Shown: positions 34,338-43,399 of the stretch, piece by piece
Layout: every line of letters starts with the position of its first letter
Numbering within the stretch: the first letter of the stretch is position 1
Source: Streptomyces sp. NRRL F-5126
Lineage (GTDB): Bacteria; Actinomycetota; Actinomycetes; Streptomycetales; Streptomycetaceae
Reading direction: 5' to 3'
Assembly (NCBI RefSeq): GCF_000721265.1
Contig: NZ_JOFZ01000016.1
Location: 1-64,000 of the forward strand
DNA: 64,000 bases
Notes under the pieces: generated by a model
Databases searched by the model: none
What the model was told of the DNA's origin: nothing
The model's input: the letters and a program-made list of their open reading frames with translations, nothing else
Made by a program: the position numbers and the translations under genes

Positions 34338-36071
34338 TCAAGGCCGCCCGGTGCACACCACCCGTACCGATATCCGGCCCGTACGCACCGTCAGCTCCTG
34401 CCCGGCCAGGCCCGCATGCCCGTCGCCGTGCCGTCCGTCCACCAGCCACAGGTGGACCGCCGAGCCCAGCAGCAGCGGATCGAGCTCCGCCCTGCGCGTG
34501 CCCCAGGCGCGCTCGGACGCCGCCTCCACGACCGTTCCGCCGCGCAGCGCCACCAGGCAGCGGTGCGGGCCGAGCGCCGCCACCAGCACTCCCGCGCCCG
34601 GGTGCCGCGCCGCCGCGGCACGTACCCATTCGGCCGCGGGCACCTCCGCGTCCGCTGTCGTGCGGGCGATGACGTCCGCGCTGCCCAGCCAGTGGCGCAG
34701 GGTCTCCTCGGCCGCGACCGCGTAGAAGCCGCGCGCCCGGTCGTGGTGGTCCGCCACCACGGGCCACCTGCGCACCTCCACGGCCCCGTCGTCGGTGACC
34801 CGCCCCGTCACGTCGTACACGGTCGGACGGCGCGGCTCGGCCGGCTCGGGCGGCGGCACCGGGTCGGGGCGCGGCGGCCTCGCGGGTGGGCGCACCCCGC
34901 GCTCCAGCAGGAACTCGTACATCCGCCGCCTGGTGGACTCTCCGGACGAGTCGACGCCGCCGAGTTGCCGGTCGACCACCGGCCGCAACAGGCCGGGATC
35001 ATGCGCGGCCTCCGCCGCGAGCAGTTGCCCGTACAGGTCGGCGTCCGGGTCGAGCCGCGGGGCGCGGCGGCCGAACTCGGCGGCGGGGGAGCGCGGGTCG
35101 AGCTCCTCGAGCCCGGTCGCCGCGAGCACGGTGACCCGCTCGGCGGCCGCCGAGTAGAACGTCGTGCTGCCGTGGTCGCCGACGACCCAGTCCGCCGCGA
35201 CCACCGCGGCCCGCCACCCCTCGTGCGGCGGGATCAGCCGCAGCCCCGCGTCGAGCGCGGCGCCCAGCCGTTCCGCCACCCCGTGGGCGCCTTCGCGCGC
35301 CCAGACGTTGGGGTGGAGGACGGCGGCGACCACGAACTCGTCGGCGGGCAGCGCCGTCACCAGGTCGAGCGGCAGGTCCGGCCGTCTGCCGAGCAGCGAG
35401 TGCTCGCTCCAGGTCGAGTGCACGACCACGAGCCGCCTGCCGCCCACCGCGCCGAGCCGCGCCCGGTACAGATCGCGGTGCGGCAGGCTCGCCAGGATCC
35501 GCTGGAAGCACCAGTCGCCCACGACCGTCGCGTACGGCACGGCCTCGGGGCAGGTGCGCGCCAGCCGCTCGATCTGCTCCTCGTGCGAGACGCCGATCGC
35601 CGCGGGAACGACCCTGCCGTGCCGCATCAGCTCCCTGCGCGAGAGCCCCGCGGGCGAGGAGGCGTCGCCCGTCGACTCGGTGACCAGCCGGTTGTAGCCG
35701 GCGCCGTGCGGCAGCACCATCAGCGGTGCGTCGAGGCGCCGCATCGAGCTGTGCACCGAGCACGCCACCGCCAGGTCGAACGACCGGCGCGTCGCCTCGC
35801 GCCAGCTGAGCACCCGCACGCCGGTGGACGCCAGGTACTCGCCGAGGCCCTCGCCGAACGCGGAACCCGGGTTCACCGCGCAGTACTTCTCGATGCCGTC
35901 CTCGCGGCGCAGCAGCCGCAGCACGTCGAGCACGCGCGTGGCGGACGTCAGATTGCGCGCCACGCCGATGACCGAGGCACGCGGCGGCTCGAAGGTGTCC
36001 CAGCGGGAGCGCGCGGGCGGCGCGGCGAGGCGGCGGCGCAGCGCCCGCGGCAGGGGCACCAGTCTCGTCAT
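34338..36071 (-). CDS. Unknown protein, GT-B / CDP-glycerophosphotransferase-like fold
   Basis: I do not firmly recognise this 577-residue protein. The first 390 residues alternate beta-alpha segments in a two-Rossmann way: VIGVARNLTSATRVLDVL, RRLVVVHSTWSEHSLLG and AADWVVGDHGSTTFYSAAAERVTVLAA, the last resembling the C-terminal motif of TagF-like glycerophosphotransferases. A Pro-rich linker (about 400-420) leads to a C-terminal beta domain. A glycosyl- or phosphotransferase role is possible but unproven. No signal or membrane segment is visible. The start ATG 36071 and full length look sound; its upstream neighbour is divergent. Confidence 0.6.
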   Translation of the reverse strand: MTRLVPLPRALRRRLAAPPARSRWDTFEPPRASVIGVARNLTSATRVLDVLRLLRREDGIEKYCAVNPGSAFGEGLGEYLASTGVRVLSWREATRRSFDLAVACSVHSSMRRLDAPLMVLPHGAGYNRLVTESTGDASSPAGLSRRELMRHGRVVPAAIGVSHEEQIERLARTCPEAVPYATVVGDWCFQRILASLPHRDLYRARLGAVGGRRLVVVHSTWSEHSLLGRRPDLPLDLVTALPADEFVVAAVLHPNVWAREGAHGVAERLGAALDAGLRLIPPHEGWRAAVVAADWVVGDHGSTTFYSAAAERVTVLAATGLEELDPRSPAAEFGRRAPRLDPDADLYGQLLAAEAAHDPGLLRPVVDRQLGGVDSSGESTRRRMYEFLLERGVRPPARPPRPDPVPPPEPAEPRRPTVYDVTGRVTDDGAVEVRRWPVVADHHDRARGFYAVAAEETLRHWLGSADVIARTTADAEVPAAEWVRAAAARHPGAGVLVAALGPHRCLVALRGGTVVEAASERAWGTRRAELDPLLLGSAVHLWLVDGRHGDGHAGLAGQELTVRTGRISVRVVCTGRP

Positions 36072-36237
36072 CTGCGTGCGGCCTCTACGTGTCCTCGTCG
36101 GTGCGTACTGCCCCGGTGCGGTCTCCCGCCGGCGGCTCCCGCGGTCGTCGCACGTGACTCTAGTGCGGATCAGGCGCGGCGCCGCGCGGCCGCCGCCCGC
36201 CGGAACCGCTCACCGCACCACCGCGTCCCTTGCGGGC

Positions 36238-36618
36238 ATGGACGACAGGACCGCGGAACAGACCGAGTGGCCAACGGCGCGCAGGGCCCCGAAGCGCAAC
36301 GACGGCGCCGGTTGCCTGCTCGCCGGACTCGGCGCGGTGGCCGCACCGCTCGCCTGGGCGCCGCGGGCCGCGATCAGCGTCGGCGGAGGGTTCGAGGGCC
36401 AGGCCCGCGACCTGAGCGTGCTCTTCGTCGACCTGCCGCTCGTCGTGCTCGGCGGCGCGCTGGTCCCGCTCCTCGCCTGGGCCCTGGCCGGCAGGTGGGT
36501 GCGCCGCCCGTGGGCCGCGCCGCTGGTGGCCCTGGCGGTGCTCGCGCTCGCGGTGTGGGGTCTCACGGAATGGTGGACGCCACGCCACCAGCAGGGCGCC
36601 GGCCACGGGCCGATCTGA
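36238..36618 (+). CDS. Small membrane protein of unknown function
   Basis: The 126-residue product has a hydrophilic, charged N-terminus, a hydrophobic segment (GCLLAGLGAVAAPLAW), a second strong one (LFVDLPLVVLGGALVPLLAWALA) and a third (APLVALAVLALAVWGL). It ends in a His/Gln-rich tail. I recognise no family. ATG 36238 is chosen because the frame upstream lacks coding character. Codon use is typical for the chromosome. Confidence 0.6.
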   Translation: MDDRTAEQTEWPTARRAPKRNDGAGCLLAGLGAVAAPLAWAPRAAISVGGGFEGQARDLSVLFVDLPLVVLGGALVPLLAWALAGRWVRRPWAAPLVALAVLALAVWGLTEWWTPRHQQGAGHGPI

Positions 36619-36808
36619 CGCCCTGCACCGCAGCCGTGCGTACGCCGTGATCATCGACGCCACGCAGTCCGCTGCAGCCCGAGCGGCGGAGTTCTGGGCG
36701 CAGCCCTCGGGGCCACCGCCCGCCGGCACCGCACTCCGCCTCGCGCCACGAGGGGCTCGCGGGCCTGATCACCGCCGTTCAGCTTCGAGCGCGAGCGGGC
36801 GCCGCTTT

Positions 36809-38962
36809 TCAGCCCAGCACGTCCGGCTGCCCGTCCTCGCGCGCCTGCCGCAGCTCGCGCAGTTTGCCCGCCGCCCTCTCGCGCAGCACCGCCTGGTCGG
36901 CACGTTCCGCCAGCCACGCCAGCAGGTCGAGCGCCTGGTCGAGCTTGGGGATCAGGCGCTGCGCGTACGCGCGTTCCGCGGCGGTGACCGCGGTCGCGAC
37001 CGCCTCGTCCGTGCGTCCGAGCGCGTCAAGCGCCCGCGCGGTCACGATCCCGAGCCGGGTGCGCATCGCCAGGTCGCCCGTCGCCTCGGCCCGCCGCGCC
37101 GCCTCCGCCAGCACGTCGAGTGCCCCGGAGGCGTCACCCGAGGCGAGGAGCGCCTGGCCGACCTGGTACGCCTGCACCACCATGCCGTGCTCGTCGCCCT
37201 CGTTGGCCCGCAGCGCCTCGCGGAACAGGCCGACCGCCTCGCCCGGCCGGCCGAGCCTGAGCGCGATCAGCCCCTGCGTCTCGCGCACGACGCCCGTCAG
37301 CCGAGGGTCGGAAACGGCGGGCAGCAGCTCGCTCGCGGCCGCCAGCTGGGCGCGCGCCTCGTCGTACTCGGCCAGCCCGTCGTGCACGCGGGCCAGATGG
37401 TTGCGCATCCTGACCTCGACGTCGTCACGACGCTCCCAGCGTGCCGCCTCGATGCCGAGCAGGTACGCCTCCAGGGCGTCCGCCCAGTGGGCGCGGCTGT
37501 GGTACAGCGCCCACAGGGACTCGCACAGCCGCCAGACCGCGTCGTACCACCGCTCCTTCGAGGCGGCGCGCAGCACCGCGAGGACGTTGGCGCGCTCCGC
37601 GTCCAGCCAGTCGAGCGCCTCGCCGGTGTCGCCGAACAGCGGTCCCGAGGGCGACAGTTCCGCCATGGTGCGGGACGGCGGCGGCTGGATGCGGAAGCGG
37701 GTGTGCAGCACGACGGCGTCCGCGTGCGCCACCGCCTCGACGTAGAAGTCCACGACGCGCCGCAGCGCCGCCGTGCGCTCCGCCTCGGGCAGGGCGGCCG
37801 CGGCCTGCCGCGTGTGGCTCCTGACCGCGTCGTTCATCCGGAACCTGCGCGGCCCGCTCCGCGCCTCGGTGAGCTGCGCCAGGTGCGCCGTCACCAGGTC
37901 GCCGAACGCGTCGTCCACCCGGGGCGCACCGGCCGCCTCGGCGACGGCGACCGTGACGGTGTTGCCGGGAAGGCAGCCGATCAGCCGGTACAACGCCCGT
38001 GAGTGCTCCGGCAGTTCCGCCAGCACCGCGTCCAGGACCACGCCGACCCCCTCGATCTCCCCGCCGGATCCGTGCCCCTGCGCGGTGAGCGCCCGCACGA
38101 CGGCGTCGAGCCCCAGATGCGGCCGGCCGGCCAGCCACTCGCCCGCGGCGCGCAGTGCGAACGGCAATCCGCCGCACAGCCGCACCAGTTCGGCCGCCGT
38201 TCCCGCCGCGGCCGTCACCTGCCAGTTGCGTACGAGGGCGACACCCGCCGCCTCGTCCAGCGGGTCCACCGTGATCTGCGCGGCGCCGTCGAGCCTGAGC
38301 GCGGGCAGCCAGGTGCGGCTCGTGACCACCAGCAGCCCGTCGGGCGGCACCAGCGGCCTGACCTCGGGAGCCTGGCGCGCGTTGTCCGCGACGACCAGCA
38401 GGCGGCGACCCGCCGCGACGCTGCGGAACTCCGCCGCGCACGCGGCGGGATGACCGGGCGCCTCGGCGCGGCCGGGCTGCAGCGCCCGCAGGAAGCCGGC
38501 GAGCACGCCCGTCACGTCGACGACGCCGTCGCGCCTGAAGTCGTCGAGGTCCACGTACAGCTGGCCGTCCGGGTAGCTCTCGCGCAGATCGCGGTGCACC
38601 CACTGGGCCACCAGTGCGGTCTTGCCGACCCCGCTGAGTCCGGTCACGGCGACGATGGACGAGCCGCCACGCCCGCCGGCGGGCGTGGCGGCCGAGGCGC
38701 GCAGCCCGGCCAGCTCCCGCACCCGGTTGACGAACACGCCGCGCGGGGGCGGCACCTGCCGGGGGATCGGCAGCTCGCGCGGTGGCTGCGCGTTGATGGT
38801 CAGGGCGCCGATCCGCTCGGCCATCACCATGCCGGAGACCACGGCGTGGCCCGACACCGAGTTGAACGTCGAGCCGGCGGCCCCCGGGGCGGCCGCGCCG
38901 GCCGAACCGGTCCCGTCGGCCTCCGCGGCCTCGTCCACGCGATCCCCCTCCATCTCCACCAC
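36809..38962 (-). CDS. NB-ARC (STAND/NLR-like) ATPase with TPR domain
   Basis: The roughly 717-residue protein has an NB-ARC P-loop at 108-116 (GLSGVGKTA), a kinase-2 strand (RRLLVVADNARQ), GLPFAL further on and a winged-helix segment, as in AfsR and plant/fungal NLRs. The C-terminal third is TPR repeats (LIALRLGRPGEAVGLFREALRANEG). Unlike AfsR, there is no SARP DNA-binding domain: only about 100 residues precede the P-loop. They include a glycine-rich beta motif at 34-57 (NSVSGHAVVSG, then IGALTIN) that looks like the amyloid-signalling motifs joining NLRs to effectors. The start is uncertain (GTG 38962 chosen; 38953 and 38968 possible). It may be a regulator or a defence sensor. Confidence 0.82.
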   Translation of the reverse strand: MVEMEGDRVDEAAEADGTGSAGAAAPGAAGSTFNSVSGHAVVSGMVMAERIGALTINAQPPRELPIPRQVPPPRGVFVNRVRELAGLRASAATPAGGRGGSSIVAVTGLSGVGKTALVAQWVHRDLRESYPDGQLYVDLDDFRRDGVVDVTGVLAGFLRALQPGRAEAPGHPAACAAEFRSVAAGRRLLVVADNARQAPEVRPLVPPDGLLVVTSRTWLPALRLDGAAQITVDPLDEAAGVALVRNWQVTAAAGTAAELVRLCGGLPFALRAAGEWLAGRPHLGLDAVVRALTAQGHGSGGEIEGVGVVLDAVLAELPEHSRALYRLIGCLPGNTVTVAVAEAAGAPRVDDAFGDLVTAHLAQLTEARSGPRRFRMNDAVRSHTRQAAAALPEAERTAALRRVVDFYVEAVAHADAVVLHTRFRIQPPPSRTMAELSPSGPLFGDTGEALDWLDAERANVLAVLRAASKERWYDAVWRLCESLWALYHSRAHWADALEAYLLGIEAARWERRDDVEVRMRNHLARVHDGLAEYDEARAQLAAASELLPAVSDPRLTGVVRETQGLIALRLGRPGEAVGLFREALRANEGDEHGMVVQAYQVGQALLASGDASGALDVLAEAARRAEATGDLAMRTRLGIVTARALDALGRTDEAVATAVTAAERAYAQRLIPKLDQALDLLAWLAERADQAVLRERAAGKLRELRQAREDGQPDVLG

Positions 38963-39181
38963 CGGCACCGTCCCCTTCGTCCCGGACGTGCCGTGTACCG
39001 CTGGGCGGCCACAGCGTATTGCCTCACGGGCGGCCACGGCAGGGCCGGGCCCACCCCAAGGTCTCCCCAAACCGTGCGGGTGACGTGACGGGCAGTGTTG
39101 ACGTCGTGCCTTCCAGTGACTGACTATCGCACGGTGCGCGGCGGGCCGGCCGTGCACCTGAGGACGACAGATCGGAGCGCT

Positions 39182-40489
39182 GTGCCGCCGCGCTATCCCA
39201 CCGTCGGTGAACTGACCGCGCGTGCCGGCGCGCTGGCCGCCGCCCACCCCGGGCGCGCCACCGTGCGCCGCATCGGCTCCTCACGCGGCGGCGAGCCGCT
39301 GACCCTGCTGACCGTCGGCGGCGGTGGCGACCGCGACGTCCTCGTCGTCGCGGGGCCGCACGCCAACGAGCCCGTCGGCGGCGCGACCGCCCTGAGGATC
39401 GCCGAGCACCTCGTCTCCCGCGAGCGCGACGACGGCCCCGGCGCCGCCACCTGGCACCTGCTGCTGTGCCTCGACCCCGACGGCGCACGCCGCAACGAGC
39501 GCTGGCTGAACGGGCCGATGACGTTCGACCACCACTTCAGGCGCATGTTCCGGCCCAACTTCTACGAGCAGCCCGAGTGGCTGCACGCGCGCTCCGAGGC
39601 CGAACTGCTGCCGGAGACCCGCGCCCTGATCGACCTCCAGGACGAGGTGCGCCCCTTCCTCCAGTGCTCGCTGCACGGTGTCGACGTCGGCGGCAGCTTC
39701 GTGCAGCTCACGCGCGACCTGCCGGGGATCGCGCGGCCGCTCGCGAGGTCCGCCGCGCGGCTGGGCATTCCCGTGGAACTCTCCCCGTTCGACGCCTTCT
39801 TCTGGCCGAGCCCCGGCACCGGAGTCTTCGACATGCCGCCCCCGAGCAGGCGCGACCAGTTCGCGGTCGCGCTGTCGTCGAGCCACGCCTCCACCTGGTA
39901 CCACCCCTACGCGTACGGCACGGTCACCGCGATCGTCGAGGCGCCGATGTGGGCGGCCGACGAGATAGCCGACCCCTCGCCGCACCCCGACCCGTGCGGA
40001 GCCATGGCGCTTGCGAGCCGTACCACGGAGCGCGACGCGGCGTTCCTCGCCGATACGGCCGAGCGGGTCAGGCCGCGCATCCCGGACCACGGGATGCCGC
40101 TGCTGCTCACCGTCGACGAGTTCCTGCGCAGCTGCCCCTCGCTCGTCGACGAGTGGCGGCCCGAGTCCTTCGCCGCGTTCCCCGGCGGCCTCGGGGGCTT
40201 CAACCGGGCGCAGGTGCTCGCGCTGACCATCGCCGCGCGCCGGCTCGTCCTGCGCACCGCGGGCATGCTCTACCAGGCCGTCGAGGCGTGCGGGCCCGGG
40301 GCGCGGGACGTGCGGGAGCGCCTCGACCGGTTCCTCACCGCGCGCTGCGCCGCGTTCGAGGAACGGTGCAGGCCGCGCTGGATCCCCGTCGAGGACCAGG
40401 TCGAGCACCAGTTCAGGGTCGTGTGCGCCGCCTTCGAACTGGCCGCGGGCGGCGCCCACTCCGACGGCGCGGCCGCCGTGCCCGCCTGA
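39182..40489 (+). CDS. M14-family zinc carboxypeptidase-like protein
   Basis: The 435-residue product has the M14 zinc site: H60-x-x-E63 in GPHANEPVGG, a third ligand probably H165 (CSLHGVDVGG) and a Glu likely to be catalytic at E253 (TAIVEAPMW). The C-terminal 150 residues are helical and of unknown role. No signal peptide is seen from GTG 39182, so it should be cytoplasmic. That start has GGAG close upstream; the frame is open for 29 more codons. It is divergent from the NB-ARC gene across 219 bases, which may be meaningful. Substrate unknown. Confidence 0.77.
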   Translation: MPPRYPTVGELTARAGALAAAHPGRATVRRIGSSRGGEPLTLLTVGGGGDRDVLVVAGPHANEPVGGATALRIAEHLVSRERDDGPGAATWHLLLCLDPDGARRNERWLNGPMTFDHHFRRMFRPNFYEQPEWLHARSEAELLPETRALIDLQDEVRPFLQCSLHGVDVGGSFVQLTRDLPGIARPLARSAARLGIPVELSPFDAFFWPSPGTGVFDMPPPSRRDQFAVALSSSHASTWYHPYAYGTVTAIVEAPMWAADEIADPSPHPDPCGAMALASRTTERDAAFLADTAERVRPRIPDHGMPLLLTVDEFLRSCPSLVDEWRPESFAAFPGGLGGFNRAQVLALTIAARRLVLRTAGMLYQAVEACGPGARDVRERLDRFLTARCAAFEERCRPRWIPVEDQVEHQFRVVCAAFELAAGGAHSDGAAAVPA

Positions 40490-40499
40490 TCGCGGCGAG

Positions 40500-40519
40500 G
40501 CCGCACCGGCCCGTGCGGC
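40500..40519 (+). terminator. Possible terminator hairpin after the M14 gene
   Basis: GCCGCAC (40500-40506) and GTGCGGC (40513-40519) form a 7-bp stem with a six-base loop, ten bases past the stop codon. There is no T run, as is common in streptomycetes. Confidence 0.45.
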
Positions 40520-40676
40520 GGCGCACGATACTCCGCCGATGTTCATCGCGGGATCGACACGCCGAACACGGGCAGGAATCGATCCGGATCGCTGCCCCGC
40601 GCACGGCGCCGGCGCTAACCTCGGCAGCCACGGGTTCGTCGCGTGGCGAGGCACGGAGCGAGAGGGGGCGCAGCGG

Positions 40677-43370
40677 ATGGTCGCCGGCCCCGGCCTCTCC
40701 CGAGGCCTTCCCCTGCTGGAGCGCGAGCCGGAACTCGCGGCCGCGGCGCGCGCGGTGCGGGCCCTGTGCGCGGGAACCGCCGCGGGCACGGCGGCCGCCG
40801 CGGACGGCCGCGGGGACCCGGGCACGCGCGCCGCGCCCACGGGCGGCGTGCTCGTCTACCGCGGCGCGGCGGGCCTCGGCAAGACCGCCCTGCTCGCCGA
40901 GGTCCGGGCGATCGCCGCGGAGCGCTGCGTCGTGTGGTCGGCCCGCTGCGGCGAGGCGCTGTCCTCGGTGCCCTTCCACGTCGCACGCCAACTGCTCCAG
41001 CCCGCGCTCACCGCGGGCCCGGGCGAACTGCTCGGCGAGTGGTACGAGGCGGCGGGCCCGGCGCTCGGCGTCGCGCCGCCCGGCGCGCAGTACGGCGACC
41101 CCCACCGGGTCAGGGAAGGCCTCGAAGCCCTGACGCACGGTCTCACGGACGCCTACGGGCCCCTGCTGCTGCTCGTCGACGACGCGCAGTGGGCCGACCT
41201 GGAGACCCTGGCCTGGCTCGCGTCCTTCGCCCGCGCGCCCGGACCCGGACTGCCCGTCCTCCTCGTCGTCGCCTACCGCACGGAGGACGCCATCGGCGCC
41301 GCGGCCGAACTGCTGGCAACCATCGGCGAGTCCGCGCGGCTCGTCGGCACCCTCAAACCCCTCACCGCGGACGCCACCGCGCGGCTCGCGAGGACCGTGC
41401 TCGGACCGCGCGCCGACGCGGCGTTCTGCCACGAGGTGTGGGCCGTCACCGGCGGCAACGCGTACGAGGCGGTCGAGCTCCTCGTACGCGCACGCGACAG
41501 CGGCATGGACCCCGTCGGGGCGTCGGCCGCCGCGCTGCGGGGGCTCGGCGCGTCGACCCGCGGCAGCGGACTCGTGCGGCGCCTGGCGGAACTCGGCACC
41601 CCCACCATCCAGTTCGCCCGCGCCGCGGCGGTCCTCGGCACCGGCATCCACCTCGCGACCGCCATGGCGGTCGCCGGCATGGGCGGCGCCGATGCGGAAG
41701 GGTGTGCCGAGCGGCTGCGCGCGGCACGCATACTCGTCGGCACCGACCCGCTGGAATTCGTCCACCCGCTGATCGCGAGCGCTGTCTACCGGGCGATCCC
41801 GCCGGCCACCCGCACCGCCCTGCACGGCAGGGCCGCTTGGGTCATCACCCGTGGTGGCGGGGGAGCGGCCGCCGCCGCGCCGCACCTGCTCGAAGTGCAC
41901 CCGGACGGCGACCACGAGCTCGTCAGGCAGCTGCGTGAGGCGGCGGCCGAGCACCTCGCCGTCGGCGCGCCCGACGCGGCACGCCGCTGCCTGCGGCGCG
42001 CGCTGGACGAGCCGCCGCCGGCGGCGGAACGCGCCGCGGTGCTCTACGAACTCGGCTGCGCAACGCTCCTGACCGCGCCCGCCACCACGGTCGGCCACCT
42101 GCGCGACGCCTTGGAGGGCCCGGGGCTCGCCGGCGGCGACCGTGTCAAAGCCGTACTCAAACTCGCGCAGGTCCTGGCACACACCGACCGCGGCGCCGAG
42201 GCGGCGGCGATGCTCGCCGCCGAGGCCGAACTGTGCCCACCGGGGCCGCTGCGGGACCGGTACACCGCGGTCCGCTTCCTCTGGGAGGGCTTGCAGGCAG
42301 GGGAGGCGCAGGGCCCGCAGCGCTCCCGGCGACTCGCCGACGCCACCGTGCACCTGACGGGAGAGGGGAGCACAAAGCGCGTCCTGCTGACGCTGCGCGC
42401 CTTCGACGCCGCGGTGCGCGGCGAGAGCGCCGCGCTGAGCGTCCGCACAGCGGAGCGCGCCCTCGTCGGTGGCGGGCCGGCGCCCGGGCTGCACTGGACC
42501 GACACCGAGTGGGGCTTCGAGGTGCCCGCGCTGCTCGGTCTCGCGTACGTCCTCACCGACCGGCTCGACCGGGCCGAGGCACTGTTCACCGAGGCCCTGC
42601 GCGACTTCGAGCTCTCCGGCTGGAGCGGCGGGCACCTCGCGTTCGCGCACGCCATGATGGGCCTGACGCACCGCAGGCGCGGCCGCCTCGCCGAGGCCGA
42701 GGGCTACCTGCGGGAAGGCGTACGGCTCGCCGACGGAGTCGGCGACCTCCTGCCGGTGCGCGCGCAAGCCGTCTGCGTGCTCGTCGACACTCTGCTCGCC
42801 CGCGGCCACGTCGAGCGCGCCGCCGCGTGCGCCGAGCGCTACGGCTTCGGGCCGCCGTACCCGGCGACGATGCTGCTGCCCGACGGCGCGTGCGTGCACG
42901 GCAGGCTGCTGCTCGCCCTCGGCCGCACCGAGCAGGCGGTCGACGAGCTGGAGGCCGCGGGACGCGCGCTCACGGGGCGCGGCAGGCACAACATCGTCGC
43001 CGGGCCCTGGGCGCTCGACCTGGCCCGCGCACTCGCCGTCACCGACCCCGCGAGGGCAGCCGAGCTCGCCGGGTACGTACAGCACGAGGCCGCGCGGCTC
43101 GGTACCAGGACCGCCATGGGCGAGGCGCTGGTGTGCGCGGCGTCGCTGCGGCAGGGGCGGGAGCGCACCGGGCTGCTGGAGCGGGCGGTGGACCACCTGG
43201 AGGCCTCGCCCTCCGGGTACGAACTGGCGCGTGCGCGGGTCGAGTACGGCATCGCAACCGGATTCACCGCCGAACTCTCCCTCGGCCACGACCTCGCGGT
43301 CGGGTGCGGCGCCGACGGCCTGGCCGCACGGGCGAACAGGGCGCTGGAGTCGACCCGGCTGCGGCACTGA
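40677..43370 (+). CDS. LAL-type AAA ATPase lacking the LuxR DNA-binding domain
   Basis: The 897-residue protein has the N-terminal ATPase of large LuxR (LAL) regulators: LLEREPELAAA at the start, Walker A GAAGLGKTALL and Walker B LLLLVDDAQWAD, followed by a long helical TPR-like region. Full LAL proteins end with a LuxR HTH of about 60 residues. Here the protein stops (ANRALESTRLRH) where that HTH should begin, and no HTH is encoded downstream in any frame I can see. It may act through a partner or be a natural truncation. ATG 40677 follows GAGGGGG. Confidence 0.82.
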   Translation: MVAGPGLSRGLPLLEREPELAAAARAVRALCAGTAAGTAAAADGRGDPGTRAAPTGGVLVYRGAAGLGKTALLAEVRAIAAERCVVWSARCGEALSSVPFHVARQLLQPALTAGPGELLGEWYEAAGPALGVAPPGAQYGDPHRVREGLEALTHGLTDAYGPLLLLVDDAQWADLETLAWLASFARAPGPGLPVLLVVAYRTEDAIGAAAELLATIGESARLVGTLKPLTADATARLARTVLGPRADAAFCHEVWAVTGGNAYEAVELLVRARDSGMDPVGASAAALRGLGASTRGSGLVRRLAELGTPTIQFARAAAVLGTGIHLATAMAVAGMGGADAEGCAERLRAARILVGTDPLEFVHPLIASAVYRAIPPATRTALHGRAAWVITRGGGGAAAAAPHLLEVHPDGDHELVRQLREAAAEHLAVGAPDAARRCLRRALDEPPPAAERAAVLYELGCATLLTAPATTVGHLRDALEGPGLAGGDRVKAVLKLAQVLAHTDRGAEAAAMLAAEAELCPPGPLRDRYTAVRFLWEGLQAGEAQGPQRSRRLADATVHLTGEGSTKRVLLTLRAFDAAVRGESAALSVRTAERALVGGGPAPGLHWTDTEWGFEVPALLGLAYVLTDRLDRAEALFTEALRDFELSGWSGGHLAFAHAMMGLTHRRRGRLAEAEGYLREGVRLADGVGDLLPVRAQAVCVLVDTLLARGHVERAAACAERYGFGPPYPATMLLPDGACVHGRLLLALGRTEQAVDELEAAGRALTGRGRHNIVAGPWALDLARALAVTDPARAAELAGYVQHEAARLGTRTAMGEALVCAASLRQGRERTGLLERAVDHLEASPSGYELARARVEYGIATGFTAELSLGHDLAVGCGADGLAARANRALESTRLRH

Positions 43371-43399
43371 CCGGGCCGCCAGGCCGTAGACTCGCCCAG

